Shown piece by piece: positions 17,540 through 25,414 of a stretch of DNA of 64,000 bases. This stretch comes from Larkinella arboricola. GTDB taxonomy: Bacteria; Bacteroidota; Bacteroidia; Cytophagales; Spirosomataceae. Every line of letters starts with the position of its first letter. Position 1 is the first letter of the stretch. The DNA is taken from positions 372,001 through 436,000 of the forward strand of contig NZ_QLMC01000001.1 of NCBI RefSeq assembly GCF_003259745.1, written 5' to 3'. A program made the translations under genes and the position numbers. The notes below the pieces were generated by a model. The model searched no databases. It was given only the letters and a program-made list of their open reading frames with translations, and had not been told where the DNA came from.

Positions 17540-20500
17540 TTAGTCAATCAAAACCGCACGGCCACTTTGCAGGTCGTTTTCGACCACTTTGTATTTAACG
17601 TCCCGTTTGATGGTGCCGTCCATATACTGAACGCTCACTTTCTCATTCCGGTTTGCCACTTTAACCGATCGCACCGGAGCTTGCTTCTCGGCGGTTGCCA
17701 TCTTACGGGCGTACTCCTGGGGTCCACCGGCAACGGGTTCGTCGTGGTCTTCTTTGTTGGTGTGCAACTCCGGCTGTGGTTCCGGACGGCGCTGGGCCGG
17801 AGCCTGCCGAACTTCCTGTTGTACCTCCTCGGCTTCCTGTCCGGGAATATCGGTTTTGGTCAGGAAGCTGATCGTGTCGAAATTGACCTTGCTCAAAAAC
17901 CGTTTAAACAATTCTACCGATTCGAATTTGTAAACCAGCAACGGGTCTTTCTGCTCAAAAACGGCATTCTGTACCGACTGTTTCAGGTCGTCCATTTCGC
18001 GCAGGTGTTCCTTCCACTCCTGGTCGATTACGGACAGCGAAACGGCTTTTTCCATTTCGGTAATCAGTTCGCGGCCTTCCGTTTCAACGGTTTTACGGAG
18101 GTTGGCAACGACGGTCAGTTCACGCAGACCGTCGGAGAACGGAACCACAATGTCCTGAATGGTGTCACCCCGCTCGGCAAAGATCGATTGCAGAACCGGA
18201 CCTGATTTCTCGCGGATGGCATTATTTTTATCGTGGTAATGCCGATCAGCTTCTTCGTACAGTTTCTGCGCCAGTTCCTTGGGTTTGTGACGGCTGAATT
18301 CTTCGCGGCTGATGGCCGTCTCGAAACCGAGGGCTGTCAGCGTCTGGAGCGCAAATTCGTCGTAATTGCCTTCGTTGTTGTTCGCCAGATCTTCACAGAC
18401 GTCGTACATTGTGTTGGCAATGTCGAGAGCCAGACGATCGCCGAACAGGGCGTTGCGACGGCGTTTGTAAATGGCTTCCCGCTGATAGTTCATCACATCA
18501 TCGTATTCCAGCAGGCGTTTCCGAATGCCGAAGTTGTTTTCTTCGACTTTCTTCTGCGCCCGTTCGATGGATTTGGTAATCATCGAGTGCTGAATCACTT
18601 CGCCTTCTTCCAGTCCCATGCGGTCCATAACTTTGGCAATCCGGTCGGAACCGAAAAGCCGCATCAGGCTGTCTTCCAGCGACACGAAGAACTGCGTCGT
18701 ACCGGGGTCTCCCTGACGACCCGCCCGACCACGTAACTGGCGGTCAACGCGCCGGGATTCGTGCCGTTCGGTACCGACGATGGCCAGACCACCAGCCGCC
18801 TTTGACTCCGGCGTCAGCTTGATGTCCGTACCCCGACCGGCCATGTTCGTGGCAATCGTTACGGTTCCGGGCTTACCGGCTTCGGCCACAATTTCGGCCT
18901 CACGCTGGTGTTGCTTGGCATTCAGAACCTGGTGCGCAATTTTCCGCAGCGACAGCATCCGGCTTAATAACTCGGAGTTTTCCACCGAGGTGGTACCTAC
19001 CAGCACCGGACGGCCTTTCTCAACGAGACTGACGATCTCATCAACCACGGCATTATATTTCTCCCGTACCGAACGGTATACTTTATCTTCCTCATCTTTC
19101 CGAACGATGCTCCGGTTTGTCGGAATGACGACTACATCCAGTTTGTAAATCGTCCAGAATTCCGATGCTTCCGTTTCGGCAGTACCGGTCATACCGGCCA
19201 GCTTGTGGTACATCCGGAAGTAATTTTGCAGCGTAACCGTTGCGTAAGTCTGCGTGGCATCTTCTACTTTGACGCCTTCTTTCGCTTCAACAGCCTGGTG
19301 CAAACCGTCGGACCACCGGCGGCCTTCCATGATCCGGCCCGTCTGCTCATCAACGATTTTGATTTTGCCATCCATGATGACGTAATCGACGTTGAGTTCA
19401 AACAGACAGTAGGCTTTCAGCAATTGGTTAACGGTATTGATCCGCTGGGTTTTTACTGAATAATCCCGGATCAGGGCTTCTTTATGGAGAATCTTCTCCT
19501 TCTCATCCAGCTCCGTGCTTTTGTCAATCGCGTTCATATCGATTGACAGGTCGGGCAGGATAAAGAAGTTGGGATCTTCGCCGGAGCCGGTGATGTAGTC
19601 AATTCCTTTTTCCGTCAGGTCGATGCTGTTGTGCCGCTCGTCGATGGTAAAATACAACGGCGCATCGGCTTCGGGCATCAGCTTCTGGTTTTCCGCCAGG
19701 TAGATGGACTCGGTTTTCTGAAGGATGGCCTTAATACCCGTTTCGCTCAGGTATTTGATCAACGGCTTGTATTTTGGCAGACCCCGGTGGGCCCGGAACA
19801 GGGCCAGACCGCCTTCTTTTTCGTCTCCGGCGGTAATTTTCTTTTTGGCTTCGTTCAGCAGGTCCTGAACCAGTTTCCGCTGTACTTCGGCCACACGGGC
19901 GATACGCGGTTTGAGTTCGGCAAACTCCTGTTCGTCACCGCGCGGCACCGGACCGGAAATAATCAACGGCGTCCGGGCATCATCGATCAGGACGGAGTCA
20001 ACCTCATCGACCATCGCGTAGTGGTGCTTGCGCTGCACCAGTTCGTCTACGCCCCGCGACATGTTATCACGCAGGTAGTCAAAACCAAATTCGTTGTTGG
20101 TACCGTAGGTAATATCGGCCAGATACGCCTGTTTCCGCGAAAAGGAGTTCGGCTGGTGCTTATCAATACAATCCACCCGCATACCGTGGAATTCAAACAA
20201 CGGCGCCATCCACTCGGAGTCCCGTTTGGCCAGGTAGTCGTTGACGGTTACAATATGCACTCCGCGGCCGGCCAGAGCGTTCAGGTAAGCCGGAAAGGTC
20301 GCTACCAGCGTTTTACCTTCCCCGGTCGCCATCTCTGCAATCTTACCCTGGTGCAATACCGTACCCCCGATAATCTGCACATCGTAGTGGACCATGTCCC
20401 ACTTGATCTGGCTTCCGGCGGCATCCCAGCTATTGGCCCAGTAGGCCTTGTCGCCGGTGATGGTAATATGTTTTTTGCGGACGGCAAATTCGCGGTCGAA

Positions 20501-20914
20501 GTCAGTGGCCGTTACCTCCAGCTGTTCGTTTTCTTTAAAACGTTTCGCTGTTTCTTTCACCACGGCAAAGGCCTGCGGCAGAATATCGAGCAATACCACT
20601 TCCAGTTCCTTGTTCCGGTCGGCCTCCAGTTTATCGATCTGGTTAAAGATGCGCTGTTTAGCATCCACGTCCAGATCGGGTTGATCGGCTACCTGCTTCT
20701 GAAGATCGGCAAGCTGGGTATCAATCGGCTGCAACCGTTGCGCAATAACCTGCTTGAGTTCAAGCGTTGCATTCCGGAGTTGATCGTTGGAAAGAGACTG
20801 TAATTTTTGAAACTCAGCGTTTACTTTATCGACATACGGTAGCAATTCGCGAATATCCCGATCCGACTTGGTACCGAAGAGTTTGGTAATGCCCTTGGTT
20901 ATGAGGTTAATCAT
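17540..20914 (-). CDS. secA: Preprotein translocase ATPase SecA, 1124 aa
   Basis: Motor ATPase of the Sec pathway that drives unfolded preproteins through SecYEG. Walker A MATGEGKT is at residues 195-202 and Walker B VDEVDS at 302-307. Other SecA signatures: TYGTNNEFGFDYLRDN (269-284), GTTSVENSELLS, ATNMAGRGTDIKL and the RQLRGRAGRQGDPG helicase motif. The protein is about 200 residues longer than Escherichia coli SecA, with an insertion around residues 60-110 and in the region after 330, as seen in Bacteroidota SecA. The usual C-terminal cysteine zinc-binding tail is absent; the protein ends in a Glu/Gln-rich linker and a short conserved tail (SVQYMDGTIKRDVKYK). It is monocistronic, with a likely promoter at 20954-20987 and a terminator just after it. 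Confidence 0.97.
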   Translation of the reverse strand: MINLITKGITKLFGTKSDRDIRELLPYVDKVNAEFQKLQSLSNDQLRNATLELKQVIAQRLQPIDTQLADLQKQVADQPDLDVDAKQRIFNQIDKLEADRNKELEVVLLDILPQAFAVVKETAKRFKENEQLEVTATDFDREFAVRKKHITITGDKAYWANSWDAAGSQIKWDMVHYDVQIIGGTVLHQGKIAEMATGEGKTLVATFPAYLNALAGRGVHIVTVNDYLAKRDSEWMAPLFEFHGMRVDCIDKHQPNSFSRKQAYLADITYGTNNEFGFDYLRDNMSRGVDELVQRKHHYAMVDEVDSVLIDDARTPLIISGPVPRGDEQEFAELKPRIARVAEVQRKLVQDLLNEAKKKITAGDEKEGGLALFRAHRGLPKYKPLIKYLSETGIKAILQKTESIYLAENQKLMPEADAPLYFTIDERHNSIDLTEKGIDYITGSGEDPNFFILPDLSIDMNAIDKSTELDEKEKILHKEALIRDYSVKTQRINTVNQLLKAYCLFELNVDYVIMDGKIKIVDEQTGRIMEGRRWSDGLHQAVEAKEGVKVEDATQTYATVTLQNYFRMYHKLAGMTGTAETEASEFWTIYKLDVVVIPTNRSIVRKDEEDKVYRSVREKYNAVVDEIVSLVEKGRPVLVGTTSVENSELLSRMLSLRKIAHQVLNAKQHQREAEIVAEAGKPGTVTIATNMAGRGTDIKLTPESKAAGGLAIVGTERHESRRVDRQLRGRAGRQGDPGTTQFFVSLEDSLMRLFGSDRIAKVMDRMGLEEGEVIQHSMITKSIERAQKKVEENNFGIRKRLLEYDDVMNYQREAIYKRRRNALFGDRLALDIANTMYDVCEDLANNNEGNYDEFALQTLTALGFETAISREEFSRHKPKELAQKLYEEADRHYHDKNNAIREKSGPVLQSIFAERGDTIQDIVVPFSDGLRELTVVANLRKTVETEGRELITEMEKAVSLSVIDQEWKEHLREMDDLKQSVQNAVFEQKDPLLVYKFESVELFKRFLSKVNFDTISFLTKTDIPGQEAEEVQQEVRQAPAQRRPEPQPELHTNKEDHDEPVAGGPQEYARKMATAEKQAPVRSVKVANRNEKVSVQYMDGTIKRDVKYKVVENDLQSGRAVLID

Positions 20915-20953
20915 TCTAAATATCTATTAAACGAAAGTTTCAATAAAGTTCTG

Positions 20954-20987
20954 CAAAATTAGGGGTTTACGCCATAGAATAGTAACA
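20954..20987 (-). promoter_or_regulatory. Candidate secA promoter of the Bacteroidota type
   Basis: On the minus strand, TAATTTTG (complement of 20954-20961) matches TAnnTTTG, and TTG (complement of 20985-20987) lies 23 bases upstream. Transcription would start about 33 bases before the secA ATG. Confidence 0.4.
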
Positions 20988-21379
20988 ATTTCTGAATCAG
21001 TTTCATTGCGTAAGCCCCGCAGATTTTGGATAAACGGCCAGATACAGGTAGAAAGCGTCATTCTTGGGGTTGACTTTTTGTGAAATGACTCCAAAACTTA
21101 CCATTAAAATCCTGCCAGCTAAGCCAAAATTAGGTATTTATGCGCGGTACTGGCATCAAGAAGGGATCGGCCACAGGCTGTATTCCCGAAACCGCCCGCA
21201 GCCGTGGGTGACCAATACCCGGTTTTCATAAAAATGCCCGATGCCCGGAAAATTCGGGAGAAGTATCCGTACGCTTCCGACCGTGTGATGGTTTTGCTAG
21301 AAAGTAGTTTGTAAGACTGTACGTTGAAACACCTTTTATAGTACATTCATAGGGGCTTTATCATATAGTGTAAAACAGT
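20988..21379. other. Spacer at the left side of an AT-rich island
   Basis: No recognisable gene. A 48-codon frame starts at an ATG at 21085 and stops at 21231 (MTPKLTIKILPAKPKLG...), and a second open stretch in another plus frame ends at 21312; neither carries a motif that I know. They could be the eroded ends of a gene broken by a frameshift, for example the start of an integrase, but that cannot be shown by eye. The closing bases before 21380 are AT-rich and likely hold the promoter of the next gene. Confidence 0.3.
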
Positions 21380-22384
21380 ATGTCTTATCAATTACATGAG
21401 TCAGAAATTCATTTTGACTTTATTGAAAACCTACATCATTTTCAGGGAGTACAGTGTAAACTTACTTTTAAGCCGCATCAACGTCGTCGAATTATTAAAT
21501 TAGCCAAGAGTCTATCCAAAGAAGCTTTTCAAAGGTTCAAGGCTCAAATTGATCTGTGTCTAGATAAATATTCAGTTATTAATACAACACGTAATAGTGT
21601 TTTTGAGGAGCTAAAACAGCTAAATAATCACGATGAAATTTCGAGATATCTAGATAATTATCGAGGACTATATGTAGAGTATGAAAGCTTGAAAGGTCTG
21701 CTTAAGAGCACGGCTGAGGGCTGTTTTAGAACGTATATATACTCTTCTCCACCGATGGAGTTTTTCTCAACATCTTTCCATACGATGAAAAAAGTGCTGA
21801 TAGAAGCTACAAACAAAGATGTAAGTTTTAAACTTGATTGGTCAGATACTCTACCTGTAAGAAAAAGCCAATGGAACACTCAAGAAAAACTTTTTACATT
21901 TTTACTAGCTCGAAAACGATATTTTTTTGATTGTTATAACTATATAAAGGGTTTTCATGGTACCATGAATTTTATTAGGGACCCCTATCTTTCCGAGGAG
22001 CAGGATAGGATTCTATCTCTATATTTATTAAGTAATAATTACTTCAAACCTTCTGATTTGATACCATTTTATTATTTTTTGCATGGGTATGATATACATA
22101 TAAAAATAACTTGGCTTAAATCAGCAACTGAACTTGCATTTTTAGTATATCAATTGAACTTCGAAAAATTTTATCTTTACAGATATTATGATACCATAGG
22201 AAATATGGTAGAGGCTATCGCATATTATTTTCAAAATGCAAAACAAGAAGCATATAATAAAAGAACGTTGAAACAATATTTTCGTCAACTTATAGACAAT
22301 GAAGAAGATGGATATTATTCTAAAAAAGTTAAACCCATAAAAATCTTTATTGAGCATCTAAAAGTTGGAAATCATTGTAATTAA
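21380..22384 (+). CDS. AT-rich RteC-like protein of unknown function, 334 aa
   Basis: I do not recognise this protein with certainty. Its C-terminal third (about 228-320: ITWLKSATELAFLVYQLNF, then a spaced IGNMVEAIAYYFQ and LKQYFRQLIDNEEDG) resembles the end of RteC, the regulator that controls excision of Bacteroides conjugative transposons, where a WxxSKxxLxELIYAL stretch precedes a short helical tail. The middle also fits RteC in style (LLARKRYFFDCYNYIKGF, LYLLSNNYFKPSDLIPFYY). There is no signal peptide or membrane segment. The codon use is strikingly AT-rich, unlike every other gene in the window, which points to recent transfer. A small HTH protein follows 211 bases downstream. Confidence 0.55.
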   Translation: MSYQLHESEIHFDFIENLHHFQGVQCKLTFKPHQRRRIIKLAKSLSKEAFQRFKAQIDLCLDKYSVINTTRNSVFEELKQLNNHDEISRYLDNYRGLYVEYESLKGLLKSTAEGCFRTYIYSSPPMEFFSTSFHTMKKVLIEATNKDVSFKLDWSDTLPVRKSQWNTQEKLFTFLLARKRYFFDCYNYIKGFHGTMNFIRDPYLSEEQDRILSLYLLSNNYFKPSDLIPFYYFLHGYDIHIKITWLKSATELAFLVYQLNFEKFYLYRYYDTIGNMVEAIAYYFQNAKQEAYNKRTLKQYFRQLIDNEEDGYYSKKVKPIKIFIEHLKVGNHCN

Positions 22385-22410
22385 CTGATAATGTGCACCT
22401 TATAGATTTC

Positions 22411-22423
22411 CGTTCGAGTCCCC
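22411..22423 (+). other. tRNA T-arm-like sequence, possible old attachment site
   Basis: CGTTCGAGTCCCC, immediately followed by a run of T, looks like the T-loop and 3' stem of a tRNA gene. No complete tRNA can be folded here. Integrative elements often insert in the 3' end of a tRNA gene and leave such a fragment at the far end, so this may be an att remnant. A 13-base match can arise by chance. Confidence 0.2.
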
Positions 22424-22595
22424 TTTTTTTAACTAATAGGTTGACTATTAGGATGTTGTGTTTTAATATAATTTAGGCTATAAGCTAATATATTGATTGT
22501 CAGCGTTTTGGTTGTGATGGTGTCTCGGTTACCGCGACAGTTATTTTTCAAAAAATTCTTTATATTCTTTTGTGCTTCACCAAAATTCACCTCAA

Positions 22596-22799
22596 ATGGC
22601 GAAGCACCATATACCCGTTACAACTTGGCAGGATCTTTATCTGTCCCGCCGTGAAGTCATCAGCTTGCTAAATATTAGCCGTTTAGAACTGTGGAATAAA
22701 ACTCGTAGAGGAGAAATGCAATCATATCGCTTAGGCGGTTGTATATATTATAAGAAGTTCGATATTGAAAAGCTGGCGGAAGGTTGTAAGTTAGTATGA
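22596..22799 (+). CDS. Small helix-turn-helix (HTH_17/excisionase-like) DNA-binding protein, 67 aa
   Basis: The start at the ATG 22596 (MAKHHIPVTTWQD) is preferred over an in-frame GTG at 22572. The sequence LSRREVISLLNISRLELWNKTRRGEMQSYRLGGCIYYKKFDIEK has the MerR-like winged-helix pattern of the HTH_17 family: a helix-turn-helix, then a G-x-x-x-x-Y/R-x-G turn and a hydrophobic strand. Such proteins act as excisionases or as transcriptional regulators and commonly sit beside rteC in Bacteroidota mobile elements. It shares the AT-rich composition of the upstream RteC-like gene. Confidence 0.65.
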   Translation: MAKHHIPVTTWQDLYLSRREVISLLNISRLELWNKTRRGEMQSYRLGGCIYYKKFDIEKLAEGCKLV

Positions 22800-22863
22800 A
22801 ATTATGGCGGGATTATCTTGGATTCTGCCGATTCAAAATCATCCTGATTATTCCTGAACCCTC

Positions 22864-24189
22864 ATGACAACTTCCCGCAGAAATTTTCTCCGGCAATCTT
22901 CCCAATTGGCTACCGGCGTTGGTTTGGCAACGACCCTCCCGGCTGATTTACTGGCTTCTCAACCCCCAACCGCTCCCGGCGATGAGATCCGGGTAGGTTT
23001 GATTGGCTGTAACAGCATGGGCTGGACCGACCTGAACTCCATGCTCAAACATCCGGGCGTCCGCTGCCTGGCCCTCTGCGATGTCGACAGCAATGTGCTG
23101 AACAAACGGGCGTCCGAGCTGGAGAAAACGTCCGGGAAGAAGCCGGTTTTGTACAGTGATTTCCGGAAATTGCTGGAAAACAAAGACATCGACGCCGTCA
23201 TCATCGGCACACCCGACCACTGGCATTGCCTGCAAACCGTCTACGCCTGTCAGGCAGGAAAAGATGTGTACGTCGAAAAACCGATGGCTAATTCTATCGA
23301 AGAGTGCAATCTGATGGTGGAAGCCGCCCGGAAACACAACCGCATCGTGCAGGTCGGGCAGTGGCAACGCAGCGGTCCGCACTGGAACGCGGCCCTGAAT
23401 TTTGTGCGCTCCGGCAAAATCGGTCGGATTCGCTCGGTGAAAACCTGGGCGTTTATGCCCTACGGGAAAACATTTCCGGCCAAGCCGGACGCAGCCGTTC
23501 CGGCGGGCGTTGACTACGATATGTGGCTGGGTCCGGCTCCCAAACGGCCCTTCAACCCGAACCGGTTCCACGGTAGCTTCCGGTATTTCTGGGATTATGC
23601 CGGTGGTTTGATGACCGACTGGGGTGCCCACATGATTGATATAGCCCTGGCGGGAATGAACGTGACGGCTCCCAAAACTGTCGTGGCGCTGGGGGGCAAA
23701 TACGGTTTTCCGGATCACGCCAGTGAAACACCCGATACCCTACAGGTGGTGTACGACTACGGTAATTTCACGATTCTCTGGGAGCAGTCTCTCGGCACGG
23801 GCCGTGGTCCTTTCGACCGCGAACACGGGGTGGCTTTCATCGGCAACCTGGGAACGGTGGTGGTTGATCGCTCCAAGTGGGAATTGTTTCCGGAAGTGGA
23901 CGGGGGCAATTACCTGGTTCCGGCCCAGCCGCCGAAATTCGGCACTGGCCGGGATCTGGATAATCATACGCTCAACTTCGTTACCTGCGTCCGGAGTCGG
24001 CAAAAGCCAAACTGCCCGGCGGAGGCAGGCCGGGATGTGGCCCTGCACGCACATCTGGGCAATATTGCGTACCGAACGGGAGATAAACTGGTTTGGGATG
24101 CCGAAAAACGCCGGATTATTGGTAACGAAAAAGCCGCTGAGCTGGCCAGAGCGCACTACCACAGCAACTGGAACCTACCCAAGGTATAG
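22864..24189 (+). CDS. Gfo/Idh/MocA family oxidoreductase with Tat signal, 441 aa
   Basis: NAD(P)-dependent sugar or polyol dehydrogenase-type protein. The N-terminus has a twin-arginine motif (SRRNFLRQS, residues 4-12) and a hydrophobic stretch, so it should be exported folded to the periplasm, as many Bacteroidota paralogues are. The Rossmann start is IRVGLIGCNSMG (about 42-53), followed by the family's catalytic-site motif YVEKPMANS, and GGLMTDWGAHMIDIAL, the MDxGxH-like region of the second domain. Length is normal for the exported subfamily. Substrate unknown. The AT-rich island ends just upstream, and composition here returns to the chromosomal norm. Confidence 0.93.
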   Translation: MTTSRRNFLRQSSQLATGVGLATTLPADLLASQPPTAPGDEIRVGLIGCNSMGWTDLNSMLKHPGVRCLALCDVDSNVLNKRASELEKTSGKKPVLYSDFRKLLENKDIDAVIIGTPDHWHCLQTVYACQAGKDVYVEKPMANSIEECNLMVEAARKHNRIVQVGQWQRSGPHWNAALNFVRSGKIGRIRSVKTWAFMPYGKTFPAKPDAAVPAGVDYDMWLGPAPKRPFNPNRFHGSFRYFWDYAGGLMTDWGAHMIDIALAGMNVTAPKTVVALGGKYGFPDHASETPDTLQVVYDYGNFTILWEQSLGTGRGPFDREHGVAFIGNLGTVVVDRSKWELFPEVDGGNYLVPAQPPKFGTGRDLDNHTLNFVTCVRSRQKPNCPAEAGRDVALHAHLGNIAYRTGDKLVWDAEKRRIIGNEKAAELARAHYHSNWNLPKV

Positions 24190-24291
24190 ATTTTCGGGTG
24201 AGACATTTTGGCTGCCGAAAGTGACTTTCAGAAACGAAATTCTTCTAAAGTAGTACGCTTGTACAATCATATTATTTACGGGAGACAGCCT

Positions 24292-25302
24292 ATGAAAATC
24301 ACTACGCGCCTGACAGCGGTTCTGCGAAACGTTTCTCTGGTTCTGGGATCAGGACTATGGGTGACCAGCGCTGCACTGGCGCAATGCACCCAGAAAAATG
24401 TAAAGAATCAGGCCGTTGACTTTCGTCTTACCTATGATAAAGCCAGCCAACGCATCACGGCCTGGTATGTTCCTTCCATATCGAGTACACACCGGTTGGT
24501 AACGGGCCAGTTTACCATCGTGACACCCGACGGTTTCACGGCGCCGGAAACCGGTTCGGGTCAGGATTCGAAGCTGGAAATTACGAACATCAACGGCAGC
24601 TGGCAGGATTTCGTTTTTGATAATGACCTGTTTACCTCAAAGGCCATGTCGCCCCTGGCGTCGCTCGAAGGGATTGCCGTTCATCAGGTGGGTATGGCTC
24701 CGCAGGCAATTGACATTGGGGCCGTCACGGCGGGTGAACCCGTACCTTTATTTTCGTTTCCATCAACGGCGAAGGAAGGAACCGTCAGAATTGTCGATAC
24801 CGGAGAAAAGGTTCAGAAGGAGATTTTGAGCAAATTCGGCGGTAACATCAGCAATGAAATCTCTATCCAGTCGCCCGTCAAAGCCTTTGTGCGGGCCGAG
24901 CAGCTTTATTGTAAAAACGACGTTCAGAAAAAAATTGAGTTTAAAAAAACGACCCTCGTTGACCCTACTGCCGCGATCAAATCACCCACGAATGCCCAAA
25001 CCGTAGGCATGACCAACTCCAATGATCCGGACCTGCTGGGAGCGGAACAACTGGTAGTGACCCCCAATCCGGCCACGGTCGAGTTAGTCGTTCGGTATCA
25101 ATTGCTGACGGCCGGTAATGCCGGTATTGAGCTGGTGGATGAGCAGGGCCGGACGGTGCAGACGATTGTGCCGCGTAGGCATCATCCTATTGGGAAATAT
25201 TACCTTAAAGTAGCATTACAGGACCTGGCCGCAGGGCTGTACTTCTGCTCCCTGAAAGGCGAAGCGGTTCAGAAAACCGTCAAAGTTATGGTTGCAAAAT
25301 AA
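24292..25302 (+). CDS. Secreted protein with type IX secretion C-terminal sorting domain, 336 aa
   Basis: Start placed at the ATG at 24292 because a clear Sec signal follows (MKITTRLTAVLRNVSLVLGS... ALAQC); the longer frame from 24208 would bury it. The N-terminal two thirds (FRLTYDKASQRITAWYVP and on) form a beta-rich region of unknown function. The last 75 or so residues are a type A T9SS sorting domain: VVTPNPATVELVVRYQL, VDEQGRTVQTI, then LAAGLYFCSLKGEAVQKTVKVMV. The protein should therefore be passed by the Por/Spr machinery to the cell surface or medium. No partner gene is evident nearby. Confidence 0.85.
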   Translation: MKITTRLTAVLRNVSLVLGSGLWVTSAALAQCTQKNVKNQAVDFRLTYDKASQRITAWYVPSISSTHRLVTGQFTIVTPDGFTAPETGSGQDSKLEITNINGSWQDFVFDNDLFTSKAMSPLASLEGIAVHQVGMAPQAIDIGAVTAGEPVPLFSFPSTAKEGTVRIVDTGEKVQKEILSKFGGNISNEISIQSPVKAFVRAEQLYCKNDVQKKIEFKKTTLVDPTAAIKSPTNAQTVGMTNSNDPDLLGAEQLVVTPNPATVELVVRYQLLTAGNAGIELVDEQGRTVQTIVPRRHHPIGKYYLKVALQDLAAGLYFCSLKGEAVQKTVKVMVAK

Positions 25303-25330
25303 TTTAAATCTATCCGCACTGTTTATTGAG

Positions 25331-25366
25331 TACAAAGCCGGATGCCGTAAGGTGTCCGACTTTGTA
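25331..25366. terminator. Hairpin between convergent T9SS-substrate and ABC permease genes
   Basis: TACAAAGCCGGA (25331-25342) pairs with TCCGACTTTGTA (25355-25366) with one mismatch, around a 12-base loop. It lies between stops at 25302 and 25415 and could work in both directions. Confidence 0.55.
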
Positions 25367-25414
25367 TTTATGGCGATTGGGCGGGGATTTAGTAACCTTT
25401 TTATTCGACATATT

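Noticed and set aside
21119-21346. 75-codon minus-strand frame left of the RteC-like gene
   Set aside because: No motif and mixed composition; the opposite strand has equally open frames, so there is no evidence for coding.
22405-22430. A complete tRNA gene
   Set aside because: Only a T-arm-like part exists; no anticodon stem, D-arm or acceptor partner can be placed upstream.
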